Assembly: GCF_014529535.1 (NCBI RefSeq)
Contig: NW_023503423.1
Span: 4,388,473-4,452,472 of the forward strand
From: Bradysia coprophila
Lineage: Eukaryota > Arthropoda > Insecta > Diptera > Sciaridae
Reading direction: 5' to 3'
Length of the DNA stretch: 64,000 bases
Program-made: the position numbers and the translations under genes
The notes under the pieces: generated by a model
Told to the model about the DNA's origin: nothing
The model's database searches: none
What the model saw: the letters and a program-made list of their open reading frames with translations, nothing else
Shown: positions 39,141-49,400 of the stretch, piece by piece
How the letters are laid out: each line of letters opens with the position of its first letter
How positions within the stretch are numbered: position 1 is the first letter of the stretch

Positions 39141-39730
39141 TTAATTTTCCATTTTCGCTTCATCTTTCTCGGGCACTACTTCTAATTTCATCCTTTTACC
39201 GCTGGCAAATTCTTCCTTGCTCGGCTGAGTTTCGATTTTACGTTTTATTGGCTTCGCATATGTGCCATGGCCAGCAGCACGTTCCGATTCCTCAATTGTG
39301 TACGGTTCCAGCTCTAACGCTTTCATACGACGCTTATGGACTTTCGTCCGGTAATGCGCTTGAATCGAATGATCATCGACGAAATACTTGGCACAGTGAA
39401 TGCAATAGAACTGTGCGAATCCGGGTTTATCCAAGTCGACATTCTGGTTAATCAACTCTTCACTTTTCGTTTTTAAATCTTCGTCGATCTGCAATAAATC
39501 GAAATGTTTCGAATTAAATCTGGATCCAGATGAGGCACTGTCCTTTCGCCCTGGTGGTACTCGGGCGATAATGTTGACAAATAAAATAGAGTCGCAAAAG
39601 ATTTGTCGACCCGACAACGGTTTGAATTACTTACCAAATCTAAATCGCGCTTACGGCTCCGTGTTCTCCATCGTCTTTGTAGATGTGTATCACCGAAGTG
39701 CATCTTCTTACGTCTTTGTGGCTTTCCCAT
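39141..39730 (-). CDS. ZNF593 / Bud20-like zinc-finger protein, two exons, 147 aa
   Basis: Exon 1 (39730-39635, 32 codons) reads MGKPQRRKKMHFGDTHLQRR and joins through a 146-nt GT-AG intron to exon 2 (39488-39141). The protein has the basic N-terminus typical of the family, then DLDKPGFAQFYCIHCAKYFV, a single C2H2 finger YCIHCAKYFVDDHSIQAHYR followed by TKVHKRR, and a lysine-rich tail. Bud20 in yeast is a shuttling factor that helps export pre-60S ribosomal particles; ZNF593 is its animal relative. Length and domain order match. It is divergent from the small gene starting at 39839, only 108 bp between start codons. Confidence 0.93.
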
Positions 39731-39838
39731 CTTTCAGTTATTTATTTTGGAATAATTCGGAACAAAATATTTTCGGTGCTTTTCTCACACGCGTGCTTTT
39801 GTTTTGGTTATAATTTCGTTGACATTGTTGACGTTTCA
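39731..39838. promoter_or_regulatory. Compact bidirectional promoter
   Basis: Only 108 bp separates the start codon of the ZNF593-like gene (minus) from that of the 86-aa gene (plus). No TATA box is evident. The two transcripts must start within or overlap this interval, unless the plus-strand gene begins farther upstream inside the partner's first exon. Confidence 0.6.
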
Positions 39839-40099
39839 ATGACAGACCGTCAGTGCACTGAGCCATTTCTAAATTTAGCGCCAATTTTGAAATGTGGAAG
39901 TGTACTATCCAACAAAGCAACTGGAAAAGCAATAATCGAAAAATGTAAAGGACTGGAAATCGATCCGACAATATCAAACAATTTCAGCGACGGTGCATTT
40001 GTCCACACTACGATAAATCTGCAACTTTTGGCTTGTCGAAGTCGAAAAATTGAAGGAGTAGAAAGTGAATTAGACAAAGATTCTGAAAGCATAAATTAA
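39839..40099 (+). CDS. Small acidic protein of unknown function, 86 aa
   Basis: A single frame, MTDRQCTEPFLNLAPILKCG... to DKDSESIN and a TAA stop. It is balanced in composition, with a possible helical stretch (NLQLLACRSRKIEGVESELD), and has no signal peptide or membrane segment from this start. The frame is open back to an ATG at 39683, but that extension would overlap exon 1 of the ZNF593-like gene on the other strand and adds an AT-rich hydrophobic stretch, so I prefer 39839. The head-to-head position with a housekeeping gene argues that it is real. I do not recognise the family. It could also be the first exon of a longer gene, although no donor or second exon was evident. Confidence 0.55.
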   Translation: MTDRQCTEPFLNLAPILKCGSVLSNKATGKAIIEKCKGLEIDPTISNNFSDGAFVHTTINLQLLACRSRKIEGVESELDKDSESIN

Positions 40100-40678
40100 A
40101 ACACTCTCACTTGATTACAGAGAGGATTTTGATTTTGAGCTTAATCGATTACATTCGGATGCTTTTTATTAGAATTAAGAATTCAGGAATTTTCAGGCTT
40201 TTGATTCCCTGAAATAGGACCTGTTACGAACGCACTAGATGTATGCACAGGAATAAGTCCTTAGGGTAAGCCGACTAACCAATTCGTAATAGTGACGTGA
40301 TTTGTTCATATTAATTCCGTAGTGCAGTGAACGTAAATTAGAAGGGTATGGACGTACTATACAAATCATTTGAAACGTGACAGCTACCACCGGCGACACC
40401 ATCAAGTTTAGCAACAAAAATACGATTTTTTTGTACAGGCAGAGGCAGTGAAATTTCAGCATGAATTTCCTTCAGCGGTTTTTCAACAACACGCACGCGT
40501 GTGGTAGTGGTTAAACCATACCATTTGTGTGGTCTGAATGAATGGACATTTTCGATACGACCATACCCTTTAGCTGACGCTAAAATAAAAATTCCAATTG
40601 AAAGCTTTATTCCCATCTGGAACATTAGGAGAATAACGCACCTAGTCCGACCATACAACCACATGAACAATCTACACA
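40100..40678. other. Intergenic with a single MITE arm
   Basis: Near 40438-40475 one arm of the GAGGCAGTGAAATTTCAGC family is present (with CATGAATTTCCTTCAGC), and a CACGCACGCGTGTGGTAGTG segment follows. I did not find the opposite arm, so it is a partial copy. No coding gene is supported. Confidence 0.5.
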
Positions 40679-40686
40679 GGTCCATT

Positions 40687-40917
40687 CAAGGTTCTGAAAG
40701 AACAGGTTAAGACACTTACGAAGGCGGATGAATCACAAATCTTGACAATTCAGACATTTATATTGTTTGAAAAGTCAATTTGAAAACATTTTTTTTTGTT
40801 AAGTTGAAATCGTCATATAAAACTTTCCAAACCTAGTTGGGCGCTACAGGAAAATTTTGATCACACCGCCTTCGTGATCAACTCGAAAGTGTCTTAACCT
40901 GTTCTATCAGAACCTTG
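40687..40917. mobile_element. hAT-like MITE 'CAAGGTTCTGAAAGAACAGG', copy 2
   Basis: Same terminal repeats as the element at 22100-22312, here CAAGGTTCTGAAAGAACAGG and complement of CTGTTCTATCAGAACCTTG. GGTCCATT flanks both sides (40679-40686 and 40918-40925), an exact 8-bp duplication. The interior (231 bp in all) differs in the middle, but both copies keep ACGAAGGCGG on the left and CCGCCTTCGTGATCAACTC on the right. Confidence 0.92.
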
Positions 40918-41073
40918 GGTCCATTCACATTCAACAATGTTGCTTAGTCAGGCGCGTCGTCAATTAAATTTTACGTCGTCATAAGTATTATCATCCAGCG
41001 ACTGATTAAGAAAAACAAAGTCTGTGTCGGTGTCGATAATTGACGTCTATTGGGAGAAGATGTTATATACGTA

Positions 41074-41230
41074 TAGGGTAGGCGTACCAATCCTCGGACA
41101 AGAATGTATCGTCGGACACCTATTGTTCTCTTATTCATAAAAAAAGTTGATGAATGAATGAAATTGTTCTTTTTGTCCTATTGAGGTGGTCGAGTATTCA
41201 TTTTTGTCCGAAGATTGGTACGCTTACCCT
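41074..41230. mobile_element. Short foldback MITE upstream of the MOSC gene
   Basis: AGGGTAGGCGTACCAATCCT, then CGGACAA, is mirrored at the right by TTGTCCGAAGATTGGTACGC then TTACCCT. It is 157 bp, non-coding, about 200 bp upstream of the start codon of the next gene, so it may lie in that gene's promoter. Confidence 0.8.
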
Positions 41231-41434
41231 ACACAAGAGAGACTTTTTTTAACGGAGAGCTTTCAGAAGGCGATATAGCTGTTTTCTGTGGTCTGTTCAC
41301 AAGTTCTATGTGTGAATTTATCTGCTTTATGATTAACAGACAGTGTGTACGATTCTCTTGACCAGTTATCAATATCATTGCTGTAGAGTTGTACAAACAT
41401 TTATTTAAGAATTTTTATACAATTTATTTTGATA

Positions 41435-42585
41435 ATGTCTCGTAAGTGGTTCTCAATTTGTCGAATTTTTCCGGTTTTCTTTAGTGCAACCATTGCATCT
41501 ATCTAATGTTTCACTGTGTTACATTTAAGGTTTTTTGGAAATTCAACCGAAAGCTGCATTAACTATCGGAATATCAACAGCTTTAGCTGCCGGAATAGCC
41601 TACGGTTCTGTCAAATTATTCAAACGCATTCAGAGTAATCGGCCACCGACAAAGTAAGTTCACAAACTTTGAAATTTTAAAGATTTACATCGTGAGTGAC
41701 GATGTCGTCATTTTACCGTTTCGAATTACGTTCAGATGGCGCAAAGTGGGTGAAATATCGCACGTTTACTGCTTCCCGGTGAAATCATGCGGACCGACTG
41801 CCTTGGACGAAATCGATTGCGGAAAACTGGGTCCACACTATGGTGAACTTCGTGATCGAGTTTTTCTGGTTGTACGGCCCAGTGGAGAGTTTGTAACCGC
41901 TCGAACCTATCCGAAAATGGTAGTGATTAGGCCGAAAATTGTTGGAGACGTGATGACGATCACAGCCCCAGGAATGGAAGAAATCAAAATCACCATCCGG
42001 CAACTGTACACGTCAGACAAACTAATAAAGGTGAAAGTGCATAAAGATGAAGCCAATTGCATCGATTGTGGCGACGAGGCTGCACAATGGTTTTCCAAGT
42101 ACATTCTAGGCGACAACGAAGGCTTACGTCTGGTGTTTTATCCAAGCTCCGAACCAAAGCCAGTCGTAAAGGATCGAACAATTGAACGAAAGGATACCGG
42201 TGCTTTGCACGACGAAACCAGTTACATGCTAATGAATCAAGCTTCATTCGACGATCTGAACACGAGAATCGAATCGCCGGTAACGCCTTTGCAATATCGT
42301 CCGAATTTTGTGGTCACGGGCCCGTATGCATGGGCTGAGGATAATTGGAAATGGGTGAAAATTGGAAATGAAACTATTTTCAAGAATATTCAGCCGTGCA
42401 TTCGATGCATTTTGACTAATATCGATCCGGCTACCGGAGAAAGGCATCCGAATATGGAGCCACTCAAGACATTGAAAAAGTTCCGTACATTTGAAGAAAT
42501 TGCACCGAATCCGTGGTTCGGTATTCATCTTGGAATACGGTCTGATGGCAAAGTGAAACTGGGTGATGAGGTTTATGTTGGCTAG
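41435..42585 (+). CDS. Marc: MOSC-domain protein, mitochondrial amidoxime-reducing component (mARC) type, three exons
   Basis: Exon 1 has only seven coding bases (41435-41441, ATGTCTC), exon 2 is 41530-41653 and exon 3 is 41736-42585. All junctions are GT-AG and in phase, giving 326 residues. The short N-terminus contains one membrane-anchor-like helix (AALTIGISTALAAGIAYGSV), which fits tail-out insertion in the outer mitochondrial membrane. Then come the MOSC N-terminal barrel (VGEISHVYCFPVKSCGP, RDRVFLVV, TARTYPKMV) and the MOSC domain with RPNFVV, the cofactor-region cysteine in IQPCIRCILTNIDP and NPWFGIHLG. mARC enzymes reduce N-hydroxylated compounds with a molybdenum cofactor, fed by cytochrome b5. 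The symbol follows the Drosophila name and is an orthology guess. Confidence 0.93.
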
Positions 42586-43738
42586 TCGGACAATGTCAAT
42601 GAGTAGCGTTCATTCAGTGAGGGGTTTCTAGCAGGAACCCCGATTTCCTTTTCGTAGTTTTCAATATTCCTGTTCGAATCGTGCGATTTTTCATTTGGTT
42701 TTTTTCTTCTTGTAAATCTTGTAGACAAGGCAAGACAAGGCAAAAGTGATTTTAAGTTCAGATTCGAGGTTGATCAAAATTGTAATAAAAAGTTCTAAAC
42801 AATCCCTGGGGTAACTTTTTTCTCGTGTATGGCGTGGCGTCACCTTCGGAACGAACTGCAACCACACAAAGCAAAATACAAAGCTCCGAACGATCACGTA
42901 AGTACAAGGCTACTGGGAAATTAGTTTTAACGCTCGAGTCAAACAAGTAATGACTCATTTTCCGGTAGGTGAAGTGAGTAATAGTACATTACTTAACAAT
43001 ATGTAAACTTCACACAAGAAGTACCACTTCCATCATTTCATTGCCCCATTGCCAAGTAAGTTATTTTATTCAAAAACTTAAAGTAAAGTCAAATAACAAC
43101 TTGGAACCTCGTAAGTACAATGCTTTACGTGATTAGGCAATGTAAATGAAAATGAAACATGCCGTAACACGTAAAATAAGTTTACATGCTAGCGTGCCGT
43201 AAAGTGCACTTTACGTCACTTTTTGTGACAGTGAAAATGTACTTACCGACCGCTACGACTTACCGACATATGCAATTGAATAAAATATGCTACTGTGTAA
43301 TGTAGAAGAAGGTGCCTACAGTAAAGCCAAGCCGTCAAAAAGCTCTATTGATAGCCGAGAACATAGCAAATTTAATAAACTACTAAAAGCGCACTTTTAT
43401 GATTTTCCAAGTCGCCTCATATGACCGATCCGGCCGACGCGACGGCGTTTTTAATAGAAATAAATCGCCGAGAAAAATCGTCTTCGGCTCGTCGAAATTA
43501 CCACAATCGACTCCGACATATTTTGATCAACACATGCCACTACCTCAATTTCCATCACATTTCCACAATAAAAATCGATTGCTGTTGCATCGGCGGATCC
43601 CATTAATAATTTGCATTGAACGAATCCAATTTATTATTATGAATTCGAATTAAATAAATTAAATAAATAAATATATTAAATATATCCGACAGAATTTGGA
43701 TATACCGTAACGTATTAAACGTTTACAATCCAAATATG
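42586..43738. other. Intergenic, nothing firm
   Basis: No gene is recognised. Between about 42890 and 43260 there are several CGTAAGTACA / TACTTACCGA-like words in both orientations, which may be a diverged foldback. Short frames at 43399-43653 look incidental. Confidence 0.4.
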
Positions 43739-44068
43739 CACGGAAAAAACACAAAATGTCGATGTACGTTTGAGTCGATCACGTTTTACGTGTGGGTCGC
43801 AAATGCTACGTCTCGTTACGTAGTATGTATATCGAAGTCGTAAAATTCTACATTTACATCGTACAATAAACGGCTGAGTGAACCATTGGTTTTGTCCTCA
43901 CTCAACTACAATGTACAAAACCAATGGTTCTCAGTCGTTTATTGTACGATTTAGACGTAACATTTCACGACTTCGATGTACATACTACGTAGGAGATGTA
44001 GTATTTGCGACTCACACGTAAATCGTGATCGAATCAGACGTACATTGACATTTTCCGTTTTTTCCGTG
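43739..44068. mobile_element. Foldback MITE 'CACGGAAAAAAC', 330 bp
   Basis: The ends CACGGAAAAAAC and GTTTTTTCCGTG are inverted. The arms pair almost throughout: ATTGTACGAT, ACCATTGGTTTTGT and CACGTAAA occur in both orientations. The same terminal sequence GTTTTTTCCGTG is found at 59865-59876, exactly where odorant-receptor copy B is broken. Confidence 0.85.
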
Positions 44069-44864
44069 TGGTTGCACAACATTTTTCCACGTTTGGGGGA
44101 AATTCATTTTTTTTGTTGTCCCTGGAATGTTGAGTTTTAGTTGAATACAAAAGTCTCGAACATGGGTCTTAGTAGGATCTGTGATTCCACTAGATTTTTT
44201 AAATTTTATTTGGAGGTAACCCTCGACTCCTTTACTACTTTCCAGGGTGTCTAAAGTTCCAGCGTGCGCATTATTCTGCAATGTGTTAAGTAATTACAAT
44301 TTTGAAGGATTACAGATCTCTATATTTGAAACCTCATTCCACGATAACTACAACTCTTAAGGAATAGTTATTTCGCAAGCTAGAAGAGTTTTTCAGCTAC
44401 AGAGAGGCACTGGAATCTAATTCGCTAGTCCTTTAGCATAAATTAGGAACAATGTTCACCGAAGATGAGTTGAGGCCAGGTTGAGGCTAAGGGCTAATCA
44501 ACGCACTCCAAGAACAGTCAACGGAACCGATTTTATTTTGTATGGAACATGGAACATACGTATCGCAGTGGAATTATACCAACAAAAAAAACTGAATTTA
44601 TATGAGAATTTCGGACTAGTTGAGGAGGCCCATTATTTGAATTCTCTTCTTTTGCCTGCTCTTTGAGTGCGTTCTCGGAGTGTCCTATTTTGCCCTGTCC
44701 TATTATGTCATTATTGTCCCACCCCTTGAAATAAAAAGTTTACAAAATGTGGTCAGGCACAGCCCTGCTACTAGCATGAACATACAAAATATTCAGAGGC
44801 TGATGAAATCACAGTAGGCACTGCGTTTCTTTTGTATAGATAGATAGATGATTTCGATGTCTGA
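44069..44864. other. Intergenic, no gene supported
   Basis: Apart from the block at about 44770-44830 shared with 30905-30970, I see nothing interpretable. Frames are short and uninformative. Confidence 0.45.
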
Positions 44865-45245
44865 GTTAAGAGTCAAACCACATCGAAATTTTCTGTCGTG
44901 AAGTGACAGTTTTGACATTGACCTTTTTGACGTTGTCATTTTTGAAATCTGAAAAATTTCGTCATAACCTCAATGTAAAACGTGAGCTAAACACAAAACT
45001 TGTCTTAAAACAATTAATTTTGAATAATATTACAGTATTATCATAAATATTACAGCAAGGCTACTGTACAACTGTAATATTATTCAAAATTAATTGTTTA
45101 AAGACAAGTTTTGCTTACACTACACGCTTTCAGTTGAGGTTATGAGAGTGGAACTTTTCAGATGTCAATAATGACAACGTCAAAAATGTCAATGACAAAA
45201 CTGTCACTTCACGACAAAAAGTTTCGATGTGGTTTGACTCTAAAA
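44865..45245. mobile_element. Foldback element of about 380 bp
   Basis: AGAGTCAAACCACATCGAAA at the left end and TTTCGATGTGGTTTGACTCT at the right are exact complements. Inner arms also pair: GTGAAGTGACAGTTTTG with CAAAACTGTCACTTCAC, and ATTAATTTTGAATAATATTA with its complement. No coding capacity. Confidence 0.85.
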
Positions 45246-45480
45246 CATAAAATACAAATAATCGTATGCGGTAGTTATCACTAAAGCCTTCAAATTCGAC
45301 ACTTGTCAAATCACTGTTCATGCTAGGAGCAGTGCTGTGGGTCAGGCCACGGATACCAAATTTTGATAACAAATAGTTGTATTTGCTCGCTGCGCTGGCG
45401 TTGTTAAACTCCATTTCACTATTATTATTTATACAGAAATATGTGCAGAAGTAATGTGATGACACACCATCAGTACGAAT

Positions 45481-45906
45481 CCACGCCATTAGTCGTATAA
45501 AATACGTCAGAGAGAGCTTTTTTCTCCTTTGTTACGATCTGTCTGTTTTTTTCTATTTTGCGATTTTGTATGGAAATGAAACCTAAAATTGAAATATCTT
45601 TGCTGTTTTAAGTGGTTTTTCATATTTTTTTTGGACCAAAATGTTTTAAAATGTGTTTGGAATCGATTGGCATTAACAGATTGTGTGAAAATGTTTTTTT
45701 ATATTTTATCATTTGGTGAATGTTAATCGATTCATTTTAAAACATTTTGGTCCAAAAAAATATGAAAAACCACTTAAAACAGCAAAGATATTTCAATTTT
45801 AGTTTTCATTTCCATACAAAATCGCAAAATAAAAAAACTGACAGATCGTTAACAAAGGAGGAAAAAGCTCCCTCTGACTTATAAATTTATACGACTAATG
45901 GCGTGG
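45481..45906. mobile_element. Foldback element 'CCACGCCATTAGTCGTATAA', copy 1
   Basis: The ends CCACGCCATTAGTCGTATAA and TTATACGACTAATGGCGTGG are inverted and the arms pair across about 200 bp each. AT lies directly outside both ends (45479-45480 and 45907-45908). Comparison with the related flank near 62530-62550 (AATCTAATG) supports insertion with duplication of AT. Confidence 0.85.
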
Positions 45907-45958
45907 ATTTAATGTTGGGACCACATTTCGTCGTACAAATTTTCTCTCTAGGTATAAT

Positions 45959-46389
45959 CCACACCATTAGTCGTATAAATTTATACGTCAGAGAGAGCTT
46001 TTTTCTCCTTTGTTACGATCTGTCAGTTTTTCTATTTTGCGATTTAGTATGGAAATGAAAACTAAAATTGAGATATCTTTGCTGTTTTAAGTGGTTTTTC
46101 CTATTTTTTTGGACCAAAATGTTTTAAAGTGTGTTTGGAATCGATTGGCATTAACAAATTGTGTGAAAATATTTTTTTCTATTTTATTATTTTGTTAATG
46201 TCAATCGATTCCAAACACACTTTAAAACATTTTGGTCCAAAAAAATATGAAAAACCACTTAAAACAGCAAAGATATCTCATTTTAGGTTTCATTTCCACA
46301 CTAAATCGCAAAATAGAAAAACTGACAGATCGTAACAAAGGAGAAAAAAGCTCCCTCTGACGTATAAATTTATACGACTAATGGCGTGG
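45959..46389. mobile_element. Foldback element 'CCACGCCATTAGTCGTATAA', copy 2
   Basis: Same family and size as copy 1 and only about 50 bp from it, with AT on both sides (45957-45958 and 46390-46391). The 3' flank of odorant-receptor copy C (near 62585) lacks the element at the homologous point. It lies 39 bp downstream of the stop codon of receptor copy A. Confidence 0.88.
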
Positions 46390-46427
46390 ATTACTCTTAG
46401 GTTTTGGTCGTTCAAAACATTTTCTTT

Positions 46428-49400
46428 TTATGTTAGACTACTAATCGCAGTATAATACGAAAAGATACTTTTTGTTATCTGAAACAATAAGAAAACGTTC
46501 CTCTTTAGCTATAACCTCCGTTCCATATCAATGTTTAGCAAACGTATCTGCACCGCAGTATTCTTACCGTTAATCCAGTTTGCACGTCAAGTGGTGCAAA
46601 TGGTCCGATTCGCAATTTGACTGCATTGAACGTCGATGCATGTATTAGCAACAAAAAGATTTTTTGCACTGTGATGGGATACTCATGCCACGGCGTCAAA
46701 TAAAACGCGTCACTCATTCTGTCGTTCTAATGGAAATTTTGATAAAAAATTGTTAATCAATAAAAATTCAGTCAGAGGCAGTGAAATATCAGCATCAATA
46801 CGTTATGGCAGTGCCGGTTTTTTAACGTTGCGATTTGGCAACGGACTAAATGCAACATTAGGACTCACCCACAGCGCAAGGCTAGTAACAACTCTGTGAA
46901 AAATGCCTATTCTAAAGACTCAATAGCTGAAATGCCTATAAAGCAAAATCTAAGCCCTGAAATGCCTGAAAATGCAAATTCTAAAAATTAAAACTCTAAA
47001 ATCTGAAATTCTAAAACAGTCGAACGAAGAAAACATGGGTCGCGTGTAGCGATACAAAATGAGAACGGGCTGTTTCGACCTCAGATATCAACGGCGGTCA
47101 AAGACTAGAGTGGACTAGTCTTCATCAGTCGTTTCCGTTGTATCCTTCCGGAGACAGCAGTAAAACTTTCGATCTTGAACAAGTATCCGAAAGTTCACTA
47201 AAGAATTTGCCATCTACTGATGGAAAGTTCAGACATAAGCGAAAGGCTACTTTGAAGAACAAACCCGAAGCGTAGCAAGAAAACAGACAGGAAACATTCG
47301 AACAACAAACAGCAAATTCCAAAAAAACAAGAATAAATCACACCGTACTCACTGCCATGACGTCAAGATCACACACTGCAATTCGTCTTCACCATTCACT
47401 CCGCTTTCAATCAGTCACACTTTCATCCACAAAACGCGACTCCACACGCAAGAAAAAGTTTGACTTGAAACAAACATTCGGTCACATGTAACTCTGATTC
47501 CAACCAATTCAAAACGCAGACGACAAACTTTCAAGACATTCTCCAAGTCGTGATCGATTCAAAGCTCGTGTAGATCAAACGTTGCGTTCTTATACAGGAC
47601 GTTTGGAATCACTGAAAATACCCGCAGCTAAGAAAACTACATCGTAGTGTTTTTGGGACTAAGCCTAACATAGTGTTTTTGGGACTAAGCCTAACATGCC
47701 CATTTTACTTTTACATTTTACATTTTACTCAGGTTATACTCTTCAATGAGTACATAGAAGAGAAACGGGCAAGGTAGGTTTAGTCCCAAACACACCGAGA
47801 TGGAAGTGGGAGAACAGTTCCTTAGTGATTAACCTCCTTATGATTCACTTCAGATTGTTCCCTTCATTGGGCATATAGAAGTAAAATGGGCATGTTAGCC
47901 TTAGTCCCAAAAACACCACAAACAATTAAAGCTGTTTTACGTTTTCGTACAACAACGTACATCAAGCAAAAGTGATCATAGTCGTCAGCTGCCAAATTGA
48001 GTACTATTTTGAATGAAATGAGTTTTCTACAGTGTTTTACAGTTGTGTGGCACACTGCCAAGTGAAAGTACCACATTAAGATTTCAACTCATGCTTGAAA
48101 TGCGTTGCTTTATACGATATTTTATCAGTACCACGCGCGTGCGTGTATGTTTGGATCAGATGAAGCAAATTCATGCTGAAGTCTCACTGCTTCTGACTTT
48201 AGTAACGAAAAGTAGGACTTTCCGGTGCCTTTATTGCGAAAAACGTTGTATACAACTAGCTGCAAAGTACTTTATCAGGCTAACGATGTGTATAAATGAC
48301 ACATGGCCTGCGGCCTCTTTTCATAATTACACAACTAGACCTAATGAAGTACTTTATACAACTGAGTGATAAATACTTTTTAGGCACACGATGTGTATTG
48401 TCACACATAAAAAAGCATTTATCACTCGGTTGTATAAAGTACTTTATTAGGCTCTAGATGTGTAATTATGAAAAGAGGCCGCAGGCCATTTGTCATTTAT
48501 ACACACCGTGAGCCTAATAAAGTACTTTGCATCGAGTTGCATACAACATTTTATCAATGAAAGTGTAAAACAGGTATGGTCTATTGTCCGCCCGGAGGAC
48601 ATAAAAATTTGATTTTCGTACTCATTTTCATATTATTTTGACATAAAATGTGAGTGCGTTTAAGACGAATTCGCAGATCGACCATACCTGTTCTAGACTT
48701 TCATTGCATTTTATGCCACAGAGGCATCTAAAGTTTGCAATTTTTGCATATTATGATGCTGAGTGACATAATAGTATTTTTCGTACCAAGACAGGAAATG
48801 ACGATTTTTTCAGCACCAGTCCTAAGTTTTCCTTACGAGCGAAGCGAGTAAGGAAAATTAGGACGTGTGCTGAAAAAATCCATTTCCTGTCGAGGTACGA
48901 ACAACGTTTTGTGCATCGGACAACTGAAATAGACAAAACACATCAATTTACTTGAAAACATACACACTTCACATTCACCATATTAAATTTAATCAATCGT
49001 ATAGTCATAGAAACATTCACGTAATTCTTTTCCCGCACTATAAATCGTAAAGAAATGAAGTTTTTTCCCGCACGATATATAGTTCGGGAAAAACTGACAT
49101 TTCTTAATGAAAAATCATGGCAAAATAGGTCGTATTTCAGTTGTCGGATGCACAAAGGCTTTTTTGGTTTCATTTGATTGTTCGGATTATATCCACGCCA
49201 TTAGTCGTATAAATTTATAAGTCAGAGAGAGCTTTTTTCTACTTTGTTACGATCTGTCAGTTTTTCTATTTTTCGATTTAGTATGGAAATGAAAACCAAA
49301 ATTGAGATATCTTTGCTGTTTTGAGTGATTTTTCATATTTTTTTGGACCAAAATGTTTTAAAATGTGTTTGGAATCGATTGGCATTAAAAGATTGTGTGA

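Larger units (their letters stand above)
46770..48198. mobile_element. MITE of the 'GAGGCAGTGAAATTTCAGC' family, interrupted (receptor copy A intron 4)
   Basis: The left end (AGTCAGAGGCAGTGAAATAT, 46770) and right end (complement of AGTCAGAAGCAGTGAGACTT, 48198) match the intact copy at 63006-63317. Compared with that copy, about 1.1 kb (46796-47927) has been gained in the left arm and about 35 bases lost. The insert includes the foldback at 47645-47918. Confidence 0.75.

Noticed and set aside
46129-46335. 68-codon frame
   Set aside because: Lies inside the foldback element at 45959-46389; palindrome by-product.
48043-48369. 108-codon frame that recurs almost identically at 63153-63488
   Set aside because: Conserved only because the intron DNA is duplicated; it spans MITE arms in an intron of the receptor on the other strand.
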